From an uncultured Aquimarina sp. (GTDB lineage Bacteria; Bacteroidota; Bacteroidia; Flavobacteriales; Flavobacteriaceae), in assembly GCA_947496705.1 (NCBI GenBank), contig CANMDW010000018.1, positions 45,448 through 109,447 on the forward strand: a DNA stretch of 64,000 nucleotides, given 5' to 3'. Below the pieces are notes generated by a model. The model was not told the DNA's origin and searched no databases. It saw only the letters and a program-made list of their open reading frames with translations. Numbering within the stretch: the first letter of the stretch is position 1; each line of letters begins with the position of its first letter. Position numbers and translations under genes: made by a program. Positions 1-8,779 of this stretch are shown here, in pieces.

Positions 1-56
1 TGCTCGGGATGTGCCGCTATTTCCGGGGAAACTTGTATCGTGAATTCGTATTGCAA
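1..56 (-). CDS. possible N-terminus of FAD-dependent oxidoreductase (partial)
   Basis: The minus strand is open from a TTG codon at 56 to the window edge and reads LQYEFTIQVSPEIAAHPE. This resembles my recollection of the start of flavobacterial NAD(FAD)-utilizing dehydrogenases, whose N-termini read like KEIQLRVSPEEAA. No ATG lies in this frame before the upstream TAG, so a TTG start would be needed. Only 18 residues are visible, so the call is weak. The opposite strand is also open here and cannot be excluded. Confidence 0.3.
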   Translation of the reverse strand, partial: MQYEFTIQVSPEIAAHPE

Positions 57-200
57 TGCCAGCTATGATCTTCAATTTCCTGCGAAGATACAATATTCTT
101 TGTTTCAGAATAAACCGGTTTAAAAGGATAAACAACCCAATTGCCCCGATAAATGAACCAAATCTTTCTAAATTTAATCTTTTCTTAAGGTTTAAGTTTA

Positions 201-208
201 TATCTTTG
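201..208 (+). promoter_or_regulatory. -7 promoter box (TATCTTTG)
   Basis: TATCTTTG matches the Bacteroidota sigma-A -7 consensus TAnnTTTG and lies 28 bp before the ATG of the barrel gene at 237. No clean TTTG -33 box is seen at the usual spacing. Confidence 0.5.
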
Positions 209-236
209 ATCTAAACAAATCTAAAAACTTACAATT

Positions 237-755
237 ATGAAAAAGCTATTTTTATTAGCGATTGCTGTAATCTGTTTTACGGTAACTTCGAGTGCACAGG
301 ACATCAAACTCGGTTTTAAAGGAGGGGTAAACTTTGCTACGTTAAATGGAGATGACGTTAGTGATGACTTAGATGGAAGAACTGGATACCATATCGGGGC
401 AGTTGTGCAACTAAGCATCGCAGAAACTTTTGCTATTCAGCCTGAGCTTTTGTATTCGGCTCAAGGTGCTGATGATTTTGACATTGATTATCTAAATTTA
501 CCTATTTTGGCAAAATTGAAATTCGCAAAGGTTTTTAGTGTAGAAGCAGGGCCTCAATTAGGTTTTCTGGTAAATGAAGGAGATGGTGTAGAGGATATTG
601 AAAGCTTTGATTTGAGTGGTGCTGTGGGTGCCGGAGTAGAATTTGGCCCTTTCTTTGGCCAGTTGCGATATAACTTTGGTTTTACTGATGTAGCAGATGA
701 AGCTGAGGCAAAAAACTCTGCTTTCCAGGTTTCAGTAGGATACTATATCTTTTAA
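237..755 (+). CDS. outer-membrane beta-barrel protein (PorT/OMP_b-brl type)
   Basis: A 172-residue exported protein. Residues 1-20 form a signal peptide ending at SSAQ. The mature part starts DIKLGFKGGVNFATL, the usual opening of the small Bacteroidota porin-like barrel family (PF13568 type). Alternating hydrophobic strands follow, with GPQLGFLV and RYNFGFTDV segments and an aromatic C-terminal residue (YYIF), as expected of an outer-membrane barrel. It is probably an 8-stranded barrel of unknown ligand. It is monocistronic, with a -7 box upstream and a strong terminator right after the stop. It could be any member of this large family; no specific function is implied. Confidence 0.8.
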   Translation: MKKLFLLAIAVICFTVTSSAQDIKLGFKGGVNFATLNGDDVSDDLDGRTGYHIGAVVQLSIAETFAIQPELLYSAQGADDFDIDYLNLPILAKLKFAKVFSVEAGPQLGFLVNEGDGVEDIESFDLSGAVGAGVEFGPFFGQLRYNFGFTDVADEAEAKNSAFQVSVGYYIF

Positions 756-781
756 ATTAGATCATACGACTTACTATATAA

Positions 782-809
782 ACGGGAGTTTTCACTCCCG
801 TTTTTTTTA
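782..809 (+). terminator. rho-independent terminator
   Basis: Inverted repeat ACGGGAG-TTTTCA-CTCCCGT followed by a run of eight T, 27 bp after the barrel gene stop. Confidence 0.9.
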
Positions 810-910
810 TGCCAAAAGCTTTGTTAAAAGTAGTCATAAGATCAAATAGGTTATGTAGCTTTATAGATAGTTGATTATGTTAATGGTTTGTCGATAACAG
901 GTATATATTT

Positions 911-1891
911 ATGATGAATTCGATATGGAAACGAAAAATTATTCAGGCTCTTGCCTTACGGAAGCTAAGAAAATCTGGTGAGCTCTCAGCAGCTAGTCCT
1001 CATGAAATAGAAAAACGAATCAATACCTTACGCATATCTACTTTTTCTCTTTTTAAAGATATCCTTCTAATGATGTTGGGAGTGATTTCGGCAGCTTTTG
1101 GGTTAGAAAGTTTCCTATTACCCAATATGTTTATCGATGGCGGGGTTACTGGAATATCACTCCTGGTATCAGAGATCACCTCTATCCCGCTTTACATCCT
1201 TATCGTTGTCATAAATATTCCTTTTATATTTTTGGGCCTTAAAGTGATTGGCAAACGATTTGCCATAAGAGCTACCATTGCCATATCGGGGCTTGCATTA
1301 TCACTCGTGGCTTTTAATTTCCCGGAGGTTACCCAGGATAAGCTATTGGTTTCTGTTTTTGGCGGGTTCTTTCTGGGTGCCGGGATCGGGCTTTCGGTGC
1401 GAGGTGGCGGTGTATTAGACGGTACCGAAGTATTAGCCATCTTTATGAGTAAAAAACTGGGCACCACTGTTGGAGATGCCATCACTATTATTAATGTCAT
1501 CATCTTCTCTGCTGCAGCCTATCTTTTATCTATAGAAACCGCATTATATTCGATGCTTACGTATCTGGCAGCATCCAAAACCCTGGATTTTGTGATAGAA
1601 GGTATCGAAGAATATACCGGAGTCACTATTATTTCTAAGCAAAACGAGGAAATCATAACCATGATTGTCAACAAAATGAGGCGTGGGGTCACTATTTATA
1701 AAGGAAAACAAGGATATGGAAGTCATGGTAACATGAATGAAATTGATATTGTATATACTGTTGTTACCCGACTCGAAATTAGTAAACTCAACAGGGAAAT
1801 AGAGAAAATTGATCCCGAGGCCTTTGTGATCATGCACAGTATTAACGATACCCGTGGCGGAATGATCAAAAAAAGACCGATAGAATATTGA
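911..1891 (+). CDS. YitT family membrane protein (DUF161 + DUF2179)
   Basis: A 326-residue inner-membrane protein. A soluble stretch of about 45 residues is followed by five or six hydrophobic segments (about residues 48-210) carrying the YitT hallmarks: the VTGISLL segment, the GGFFLGAGIGLSVRGGGVLDGTEVLA loop (shortened here to its recognisable core), and a C-terminal soluble DUF2179 domain (about 235-326) with GVTIYKGKQGYG. The family is widespread and its transport or sensing role is not established. Two adjacent ATG codons occur at 911 and 914, and either could start translation. It stands alone, 65 bp before the next gene. Confidence 0.85.
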   Translation: MMNSIWKRKIIQALALRKLRKSGELSAASPHEIEKRINTLRISTFSLFKDILLMMLGVISAAFGLESFLLPNMFIDGGVTGISLLVSEITSIPLYILIVVINIPFIFLGLKVIGKRFAIRATIAISGLALSLVAFNFPEVTQDKLLVSVFGGFFLGAGIGLSVRGGGVLDGTEVLAIFMSKKLGTTVGDAITIINVIIFSAAAYLLSIETALYSMLTYLAASKTLDFVIEGIEEYTGVTIISKQNEEIITMIVNKMRRGVTIYKGKQGYGSHGNMNEIDIVYTVVTRLEISKLNREIEKIDPEAFVIMHSINDTRGGMIKKRPIEY

Positions 1892-1955
1892 TTTTTTTAT
1901 ATCAGAACTTTAAAACCACAAATCTTATAGTATATTTGACAAATGTTATTAAGGA

Positions 1956-3881
1956 ATGCAGTTTAAACACCCAGAATTTCTTTACGCTCTTTTTACTCTT
2001 ATCATTCCAATTCTAGTTCATTTATTTCAGTTACGACGCTTTCAGAAAGTAGATTTTACCAATGTGCAGTTTCTAAAAGCGGTAACTATACAAACCCGTA
2101 AAAGTTCGCAGCTTAAAAAATGGCTGACCCTGCTGGCCCGTTTACTGGCTTTGGCAGCAATTATTATTGCTTTTGCACAACCTTTTCTGGCTTCAGAAGA
2201 TGTGGTAGGTAAAAAAAGTGAAACGGTTATATACCTTGATAATTCATTCAGTATGCAAGCCAAAGGATCCAAAGGTCCTTTACTGAAACGCGCAATACAG
2301 GAAATTCTGAGCGACTTACCCAAAGAAGAAACGATATCAATTTTTACGAATTCAGAAACTTTTAGTAATGTTTCAAAAAAAGATATCCAGAATGACCTTC
2401 TGCAATTGGATTACACCTCTAATCAACTCCCGTATAATGCCGCATATCTGAAAGCAAAACAATTACTAAGTCCCTCTTCCGAAACGGTTAAGCGTATCAT
2501 TATGATTTCCGATTTTCAACAAAAAGAAGCTATATTTTCATTACCTACAGATACTGCCACAAAAACCAATTTGGTGCAGTTGCAACCGGTCACCAGGCAA
2601 AATATTGCTATCGACAGCCTGTACCTGCAACGCAATACAAATAATGAGTTGATGCTACAGATACTATTGAGTAATACCGATGGTAATGCCGAAAACACCT
2701 CTATTGCATTGTATAATGATGACAAATTGATTGCCAAAACAACAGTTTCAATTGGAAAAAACAGTAGTGCTACTACCGAATTTCGCCTCGACGATAACAC
2801 AAAGATAAATGGTCGTGTCACCCTGGAAGATCCTGCCATTACCTATGATAACTCAAGGTTCTTTACCATCAATACTCCCGAAAAAATCAAAGTAGTTGCT
2901 ATTAATGAAGCCAATGACAGCTTTATAAAGAATATTTTTACATCAGATGAGTTTGTATTGATAAGCAGCACTATTGAAACCCTCAATTATAATGACATTA
3001 ATACTGCAAATCTGGTAGTGATCAATGAGGTGAAACAAATTCCGGTGTCACTGGCCAATACGCTAAAACCTTTTACAGACCAAGGCGGGGTGATTTGCTT
3101 TATTCCTGCCATGAATACCAGTTTGGTTTCCTACCAGCAGTTTATCAGTGGTTTTTCAACTCAGGGGCTATTACAGGAAAGAACACAGGAAAAAAAGATC
3201 ACTACCATTAACTTTTCGCACCCTTTATATCGTGGGGTATTTGATAAAAGAATCGAGAATTTTCAATATCCAAAGGTAAATAGTTATTATCAGGCCAATG
3301 CAACTAATGTAATATTGTCATTTGAAGACCATAGCCCTTTTTTGTATAAAACCAATGGATTATATGTATTTACAGCGGCTATTAATAATGAAAACTCTAA
3401 TTTTAAAAATTCTCCCTTAATCGTTCCTACCCTGTATAATATTGGAAAGCAAAGCCTGCAACTCTCGGATATCTCCTATACTATAGGTGAGACAAACACA
3501 TATGATGTGCCTATTTCATTAGGCCAGGATGGTATTTTATCATTGGTTTCTGATCAGGAGAATAGTATCCCGCTACAACAAAGCTTTTCTACCAAGGTTC
3601 GTATTACCACAGACGAAGTTCCTACAAAAGCTGGTATTTACAAGCTTCAGGACAAAAACAGAATTATTCAACACGTGAGTTATAATTACAACAGTTCTGA
3701 AAGTGATTTACAATATTATAACCTTAATACCAATGCAGATTACGAAGTAAACGAATCTGTAACCGAGCTTTTTGATCAAATAAAAGAGGAAACCAGTGTG
3801 AATGAACTTTGGAAATGGTTTGTTATTTTTGCCCTGATGTTCTTATTAATTGAAATATTACTATTAAAATATCTAAAATGA
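1956..3881 (+). CDS. BatA-like membrane protein with vWA domain
   Basis: 641 residues. The N-terminus (residues 1-80) is the BatA/aerotolerance-regulator type: a first membrane helix followed by HLFQLRRFQKVDFTNVQFL, then a second helix. A von Willebrand factor A domain follows, with the metal-site motif DNSFS near residue 95. The C-terminus ends in a membrane helix (about 615-637). Such proteins are common in Bacteroidota near bat operons or alone; the role is presumed envelope stress or protein assembly. The stop overlaps the ATG of the next gene by 4 bp (ATGA), so the two are translationally coupled with the dihydroorotase-like protein. The long middle region (about 220-600) is an unassigned periplasmic domain. 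Confidence 0.8.
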   Translation: MQFKHPEFLYALFTLIIPILVHLFQLRRFQKVDFTNVQFLKAVTIQTRKSSQLKKWLTLLARLLALAAIIIAFAQPFLASEDVVGKKSETVIYLDNSFSMQAKGSKGPLLKRAIQEILSDLPKEETISIFTNSETFSNVSKKDIQNDLLQLDYTSNQLPYNAAYLKAKQLLSPSSETVKRIIMISDFQQKEAIFSLPTDTATKTNLVQLQPVTRQNIAIDSLYLQRNTNNELMLQILLSNTDGNAENTSIALYNDDKLIAKTTVSIGKNSSATTEFRLDDNTKINGRVTLEDPAITYDNSRFFTINTPEKIKVVAINEANDSFIKNIFTSDEFVLISSTIETLNYNDINTANLVVINEVKQIPVSLANTLKPFTDQGGVICFIPAMNTSLVSYQQFISGFSTQGLLQERTQEKKITTINFSHPLYRGVFDKRIENFQYPKVNSYYQANATNVILSFEDHSPFLYKTNGLYVFTAAINNENSNFKNSPLIVPTLYNIGKQSLQLSDISYTIGETNTYDVPISLGQDGILSLVSDQENSIPLQQSFSTKVRITTDEVPTKAGIYKLQDKNRIIQHVSYNYNSSESDLQYYNLNTNADYEVNESVTELFDQIKEETSVNELWKWFVIFALMFLLIEILLLKYLK

Positions 3882-5131
3882 ACTTCTTACTAAAGGCTGC
3901 TACTGTAATTGATCCAAAGTCACCTTTTCACAATCAAACGGTTGATATTTTGATCGAAAACGGAACCATTACTGATATTAACACTACCATAAAAGCCGGA
4001 AACCATACAGAAGAAGTACTATTAGATAACCTTCATGTCTCCCGGGGATGGTTTGACAGCAGTGTAAGCTTTGGAGAACCTGGTTATGAAGAACGGGAAA
4101 CCATTATTCACGGCCTTGAGGTGGCTGCAAAAAGCGGCTTTACCGGCATTGCTCTAAATCCAGATACGCTTCCTGTGACAGATACGGGTGCTTCGGTAGG
4201 TTTTCTTACAGGAAAAGCGCAATATAATCCTGTAAAACTATATCCTATAGGTGCATTAACGATGAAGTCTGAAGGAGTCGATATGGCAGAACTGTATGAT
4301 ATGCATCAGGCAGGCGCTATTGCTTTTGGAGATTATAAAAAGGCTATTCAGAATCCAAATTTGTTAAAGATCGCCCTACTTTATGCTCAAAATTTTGATG
4401 GATTAGTAGTATCGTTTCCGCAGGAAAATGATATCGCAGGCAAAGGAATGGTTAATGAGGAAGAACAAAGTACCTTATTAGGGTTAAAAGGAATTCCTGC
4501 TTTAGCAGAAGAATTACAAATTGCACGAGATTTATTCTTGTTAGAATATACCGGTGGAAAGTTGCATATCCCAACCATTTCTACCGCAAAATCTGTTGAA
4601 CTAATACGGGATGCAAAAGCAAAAGGATTACAGGTAAGTTGTAGTACAACAGTACATCACCTAATCCTAACCGATAAAGAATTGGTTACTTTTGACACTA
4701 ATTATAAAGTATTGCCTCCACTAAGAACTCATGCAGATGTAGAAGCACTGAGAAAAGGTATTGAAGACGGTACCATCGATATGGTTACCAGTGATCATAG
4801 GCCTATGGATATAGAGCATAAAAAAGTAGAATTTGATAATGCCAAATATGGTACAATAGGACTCGAAAGTGCATTTGGAGCTCTTAATGATATCTTAGGG
4901 CCTGAAAAAACGATAACCATGCTAACGCAGGGAAAATCAATTTTTGGGATAGAGAATATACCCATTGCCAAAGGAAATAAAGCTGATTTGTCTTTATTTA
5001 ATCCTGAAGGGGTTTCAGAATTTGGTGAATCGGCCATTCTATCGACTTCAAAAAACAGCGCTTTTATTGGTAAACCGATGAAAGGTAGTGTTTATGGGAT
5101 TGTGGCGAATGGGAAAATAGTCTTGAAGTAG
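3878..5131 (+). CDS. dihydroorotase-like amidohydrolase lacking metal ligands
   Basis: 417 residues with the overall dihydroorotase/allantoinase layout: an N-terminal beta strand domain, a TIM-barrel core with STAKSVELIRDAKAKGL, VHHLILTD and TSDHRPM segments, and the typical AKYGTIGLE stretch. The key metal motif is lost: where active enzymes have G-x-x-D-x-H-x-H-x-R-E-P-G, this reads GWFDSSVSFGEPG, with S62 and S64 in place of both histidines. The HxCH-type motif is also changed (LHIPTIST). It is therefore probably catalytically dead, like the PyrC-type pseudo-enzymes that scaffold aspartate carbamoyltransferase in other bacteria, though that role is inference here. It is coupled to the BatA-like gene by a 4-bp overlap. 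An active pyrC is expected elsewhere in the genome. Confidence 0.8.
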   Translation: MNFLLKAATVIDPKSPFHNQTVDILIENGTITDINTTIKAGNHTEEVLLDNLHVSRGWFDSSVSFGEPGYEERETIIHGLEVAAKSGFTGIALNPDTLPVTDTGASVGFLTGKAQYNPVKLYPIGALTMKSEGVDMAELYDMHQAGAIAFGDYKKAIQNPNLLKIALLYAQNFDGLVVSFPQENDIAGKGMVNEEEQSTLLGLKGIPALAEELQIARDLFLLEYTGGKLHIPTISTAKSVELIRDAKAKGLQVSCSTTVHHLILTDKELVTFDTNYKVLPPLRTHADVEALRKGIEDGTIDMVTSDHRPMDIEHKKVEFDNAKYGTIGLESAFGALNDILGPEKTITMLTQGKSIFGIENIPIAKGNKADLSLFNPEGVSEFGESAILSTSKNSAFIGKPMKGSVYGIVANGKIVLK

Positions 5132-5302
5132 TAAAAACATCTCCTCTGTATCATTCTTAAGAGAAAATTGAACTACTATGCAATAAAAGCACATACCTAC
5201 CCTGTAGCAGCAGGCTGGCTAAGGCCATTTAAACACGCTATAAGCAGGGTTTTAACTATTTTTGAGAGCAATAAACAATAATTAATAAATAACACATCAA
5301 TC

Positions 5303-5632
5303 ATGCAATCAGATTATGCAAAACAAGGAAAAACAGCAGCTATCGTAGCTTATATTACAATTATAGGCACTATTATTGCTTATTTTATGAATCAGGAAAG
5401 CAAAAACCTGTTTGCGAGTTTTCACATCAGACAGGCATTTGGATTATGGATAACTTTTTATATTTTGATAGCGTTGGCCAATATCTTTGATTCTTTGATG
5501 ATTCACTTTGCATTTTACGTTTTTTCTATTGTATTAATAGTATTCGGGTTAATCACCGCCATACGTGAGGAGCAAAAAACGGTTCCGATTGTCGGGCCGT
5601 ATTTTCAGCAATGGTTTAGTTTTATAAAGTGA
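5303..5632 (+). CDS. small membrane protein, DUF4870/import-component-like
   Basis: 109 residues with three hydrophobic segments (about 12-30, 48-66, 70-90). It contains the SKNLFASFHIRQAFGLW motif, in which a charged HxRQA follows the first helix, as in the DUF4870/TIM44-like small membrane proteins often annotated as import component in Flavobacteriaceae. Function is unknown. It begins 17 bp before the next gene and is probably co-transcribed with the metallopeptidase-like and esterase genes downstream. The 170 bp upstream hold no gene I can see. Confidence 0.65.
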   Translation: MQSDYAKQGKTAAIVAYITIIGTIIAYFMNQESKNLFASFHIRQAFGLWITFYILIALANIFDSLMIHFAFYVFSIVLIVFGLITAIREEQKTVPIVGPYFQQWFSFIK

Positions 5633-5649
5633 AGTAATATCATTCAACA

Positions 5650-6474
5650 ATGTCATTGAATAACTATGCTAAACCAATTTTAAAATATCTTCTAAAGATA
5701 TTGGTTTTCTGCATATTAACATTATTTACTCAAATCGGTGGCATCCTGTACCTTATCATAGAAGTAACTTTTAAAAGAAATACATCAAAATATCACCTCA
5801 AAAAATCAGGAATATTTCTTGCCACCTATCTAGTAGTAACTTTTTTAATTGTTCCCTATATTGCTCAACTATTCGGCAGAGAAAAGATAAGAGATACAGA
5901 GTTAATAGAAGCACATAGCTTTTTTACCAAACTATGCAACAGAAACTATGTAACCTCCGAATTACAAATTACACTGAAAGAAATCGCCAAATCTTTTCAA
6001 AAACAAAACCCGGAAATCAAATTGGTATACCTGGATGCTAATTTTCCTTTTATTAATGGCTTTCCTTTACTTCCTCATCTTAGTCATAATGATGGAAAGA
6101 AAATTGATATCTCCTTTATTTACGAAGATCATGAACATCTTATCACCAATAAGAAACCTTCAATTAGCGGGTATGGAGTTTTTGAAGAACCCACATCACA
6201 GGAATATGATCAGACTGGTATTTGCAAAGAAAAGGGATATTGGCAATATGATTATACCCGATATATGACCTTTGGGATTGTAAACAAAGGGCTAAAACTT
6301 TCTGAAAAAGCTACAAAAGATTTACTTTTGGCAATCGTAAAACAAAAACAGATCGGTAAAGTTTTTATAGAACCTCATTTGCGATATCGTTTGGGTGTAG
6401 AAAGCCCTAAAATTAGATTTCACGGATGCCAGGCAGTAAGACATGATGATCACATACATCTACAATTAAAATAA
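5650..6474 (+). CDS. membrane-anchored LAS-type metallopeptidase-like protein
   Basis: 274 residues that I do not recognise by name. Two hydrophobic segments (about 10-40 and 53-72) anchor the N-terminus. The soluble part carries the zinc-ligand pattern of LAS/MepA-VanY peptidoglycan peptidases: H146-x6-D153 in SHNDGKKIDISF, and a C-terminal HxH (H268-x-H270) in HDDHIHLQL. Order and spacing fit a cell-wall peptidase acting in the periplasm. It is inferred, not matched as a full family. It lies 17 bp after the DUF4870-like gene and 4 bp before the esterase. Confidence 0.55.
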   Translation: MSLNNYAKPILKYLLKILVFCILTLFTQIGGILYLIIEVTFKRNTSKYHLKKSGIFLATYLVVTFLIVPYIAQLFGREKIRDTELIEAHSFFTKLCNRNYVTSELQITLKEIAKSFQKQNPEIKLVYLDANFPFINGFPLLPHLSHNDGKKIDISFIYEDHEHLITNKKPSISGYGVFEEPTSQEYDQTGICKEKGYWQYDYTRYMTFGIVNKGLKLSEKATKDLLLAIVKQKQIGKVFIEPHLRYRLGVESPKIRFHGCQAVRHDDHIHLQLK

Positions 6475-6478
6475 AGTT

Positions 6479-7138
6479 ATGCAAACCAAGCCCTTGTCTT
6501 TATATCATATCGTCAAAGAACCAACCATCAAAAAAGAAAAGACTCCTGTACTGTTCATGTTTCACGGTTATGGAAGCGATGAGAACGATCTGTTTTCATT
6601 TGCTTCAGAATTGCCCGGGGAATTATGTATCATTTCGGTACGGGCACCATACCCTATGCAACCCTATGGAAATGCCTGGTATGCTATTTATTTTGATGCA
6701 GAACAGGGAAAATTTAGTGATGATACCCAAGCTATAGTTTCCAGGGACAAGATTGCCCGTTTTATTGATGAAGCGGTACAGGCATATGATCTTGATAAGG
6801 ATAATGTGACCTTATTAGGATTTAGCCAGGGAACGATCTTAAGCTATGCCGTGGCCCTCTCCTACCCGCAAAAAATAAAAAATGTGGTGGCGCTAAGCGG
6901 GTATCTAAACGAAGATATCCTGAAAGAAGGATACGAAAAAAACGATTTTTCAAATCTTACTATATATTGCTCTCATGGCAGTGTCGATCAGGTAATCCCG
7001 GTGAGCTGGGCACGCAACGCCCCTGTCCAGCTTGGTAAACTAGGCATTGAGACTATACTGAATGAGTTTCCGGTAGGTCATGGCGTGGCCCCTCAGAATT
7101 TTCATCAGTTCAAAGGGTGGTTACAAGGCAAGATTTAG
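6479..7138 (+). CDS. alpha/beta hydrolase, carboxylesterase/phospholipase family
   Basis: 219 residues, the usual length of the YpfH/carboxylesterase 2 family. Visible features are the oxyanion region FMFHGYGSDEND, the nucleophile elbow GFSQG, and the catalytic Asp and His in SVDQVIP and GHGVAP. It is probably a cytosolic esterase or lysophospholipase. It starts 4 bp after the preceding stop, making it the third gene of a likely operon. No signal peptide is present. The substrate cannot be told from the sequence. Confidence 0.85.
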   Translation: MQTKPLSLYHIVKEPTIKKEKTPVLFMFHGYGSDENDLFSFASELPGELCIISVRAPYPMQPYGNAWYAIYFDAEQGKFSDDTQAIVSRDKIARFIDEAVQAYDLDKDNVTLLGFSQGTILSYAVALSYPQKIKNVVALSGYLNEDILKEGYEKNDFSNLTIYCSHGSVDQVIPVSWARNAPVQLGKLGIETILNEFPVGHGVAPQNFHQFKGWLQGKI

Positions 7139-7256
7139 CATTTTAGAAGGAAATTCTTACAGGTCATAAAATATTTATAATTAGCTACTTACCATAAAAT
7201 CTAAGCGATATTTAAGTTATCTTTAAAGTAATTAACACTAACTTAAATATTATATT

Positions 7257-8084
7257 ATGAAAAAGTACAATGTATTGGTTGCACTCACCCTATTGTTGAG
7301 TGTTTTTTTTGTTGGATGTGAACAAGAAGAAGAGCAAACGATGGTTCTACAAGAAGTATCTGATGAAGTTTTAGCAAAACTTGAAGAATCAGGGTTTAAT
7401 GTAACAGATCAACCTCCTATTAAATTCGAAGATGGTTATATTGTAGAAGGTGATATCTTCTTTACTTATAAAGATATTATGAGTTCTACAAAAACTGATG
7501 GTTTTACTGTTGCTTCAAAACAGTACAGCACCGATAATCTTGTGACCACTAATGGCAGTAGAAACATCACCGTATTTGTAAGTTCAAGATTCAATGCTGC
7601 CACGGTTGCAGGTATTGATCTGGCGATTCAACGTTACAATGCTGAAAATCTTGAAATTACTTTTGAAAGAGTGTCTTCTTCTGGTGGTGCCGATATCACA
7701 ATAGTAAGGCTCAACTTTTTTCTTGAATTTTTCGGTGTTCTGGGGTCTGCAGGATTTCCTACCGCTGGCGGCGATCCTTTTGATGAAATTTCGCTAAACG
7801 GCAGGCTTACAAATCTTGGTTTTGATACCGGTGGAATTGCCACTATTGTAGCTCATGAAATGGGGCATTGTGTAGGTTTCAGGCATACAGACTATTTTGA
7901 CCGAAGTATTTCTTGTGGGGGTGCTACAGATAATGAAGGTAATGGCGGTGTTGGGGCAAATCTCGTCCCCGGAACACCCGCTGGCGCTACTCTCGCAGAT
8001 GCATCCTGGATGCTGGCCTGCTCCGACGGTAGTGATCGTCCTTTTAACTCAGATGATCAGGTAGCACTCGATTTCTTATATTGA
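7257..8084 (+). CDS. HEIGH-type (M57-like) zinc metalloprotease, lipoprotein
   Basis: 275 residues. A lipoprotein signal peptide ends at FFVGC (Cys21). The C-terminal half holds the zinc motif AHEMGHCVGFRHTD, i.e. HExxHxxGxxH with H200, E201, H204 and H210, as in dual-action HEIGH metallopeptidases (PF12388) that are frequent in Bacteroidota. The region before it (about 90-190) is the beta-rich N-terminal half of that catalytic domain. The protein is expected at the cell surface or periplasmic face. It stands alone and is followed by a strong bidirectional hairpin. Confidence 0.85.
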   Translation: MKKYNVLVALTLLLSVFFVGCEQEEEQTMVLQEVSDEVLAKLEESGFNVTDQPPIKFEDGYIVEGDIFFTYKDIMSSTKTDGFTVASKQYSTDNLVTTNGSRNITVFVSSRFNAATVAGIDLAIQRYNAENLEITFERVSSSGGADITIVRLNFFLEFFGVLGSAGFPTAGGDPFDEISLNGRLTNLGFDTGGIATIVAHEMGHCVGFRHTDYFDRSISCGGATDNEGNGGVGANLVPGTPAGATLADASWMLACSDGSDRPFNSDDQVALDFLY

Positions 8085-8115
8085 TTGTCTGCACACAAAT
8101 ACAGTAAGAAAAAAA

Positions 8116-8150
8116 GGACCTCTTTGTAACAACACAAAGAGGTCTTTTCT
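8116..8150. terminator. terminator hairpin
   Basis: A stem of 11-12 bp (GACCTCTTTGT with its complement ACAAAGAGGTC), a short loop and a T-rich tail, 32 bp after the protease gene; an A-run on the other side lets it act both ways. Confidence 0.85.
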
Positions 8151-8444
8151 TTTTTATAAATGAAAGAGATATCGATACTCCTTTTATGCGATATATAGTG
8201 TCTGGTCTGAATGAGTAGATTTTATAGAGCATATTATAAATCTACACTATCGGTTATGAACACACTACTGCATCTGGATAGAGAAAAAACTACATTTAGA
8301 TAGAGAAAAATCTGCATCTAGAAGAAGAAATATATACCTGCATGAATTTATTATTGACAGATTTTAGGAAAACATAGATAATATTAAGGAGATAATTACA
8401 TCAACCTATTTTCTATTGGATGCTACAGAGTGAAAAAAGACGAA

Positions 8445-8692
8445 ACCTGTCTAACGCCAGCCAGCCTGGCAGTCAGCTACGGTGTACCCACATCTTTTGA
8501 ATGTAGAAATTATGGATGAAAACTTGGACAAAACATCCCCCTAACCCCCCTGCCTAGCCGACAGGCAGGCTTCAAAGGCCTGCCTGCCGGCTAGGCAGGG
8601 GGAATTACTATCCCCTTGAGGGGATTATAGGGGTGTTTTTGACACCTTTTAATATTTGTGGGTACACCGTAGCTGGCAGTCAGACAGGGTAG
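8445..8692. repeat. nested palindromic intergenic element
   Basis: This is the main content of the 695-bp gene-free interval 8085-8779. Outer arms are a perfect 19-bp inverted repeat, CAGCTACGGTGTACCCACA at 8474-8492 and its complement at 8657-8675. Inside, 8547-8570 and 8578-8601 form a 23/24 inverted repeat built on CCTGCCTAGCCG, separated by only 7 bp. Between the shells lie C-rich and G-rich tracts (8536-8550 and 8611-8634) that can also pair. It looks like a REP- or MITE-like element without coding capacity. The flanking DNA up to 8779 shows no other feature. Confidence 0.75.
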
Positions 8693-8779
8693 ATATGGAG
8701 GTAAAAGATCAATTTTTTGGTCAATGATAAAAAGTTTAAATCAGTTCTATAAAACGAATGATATCATTGCAATTCTTTC

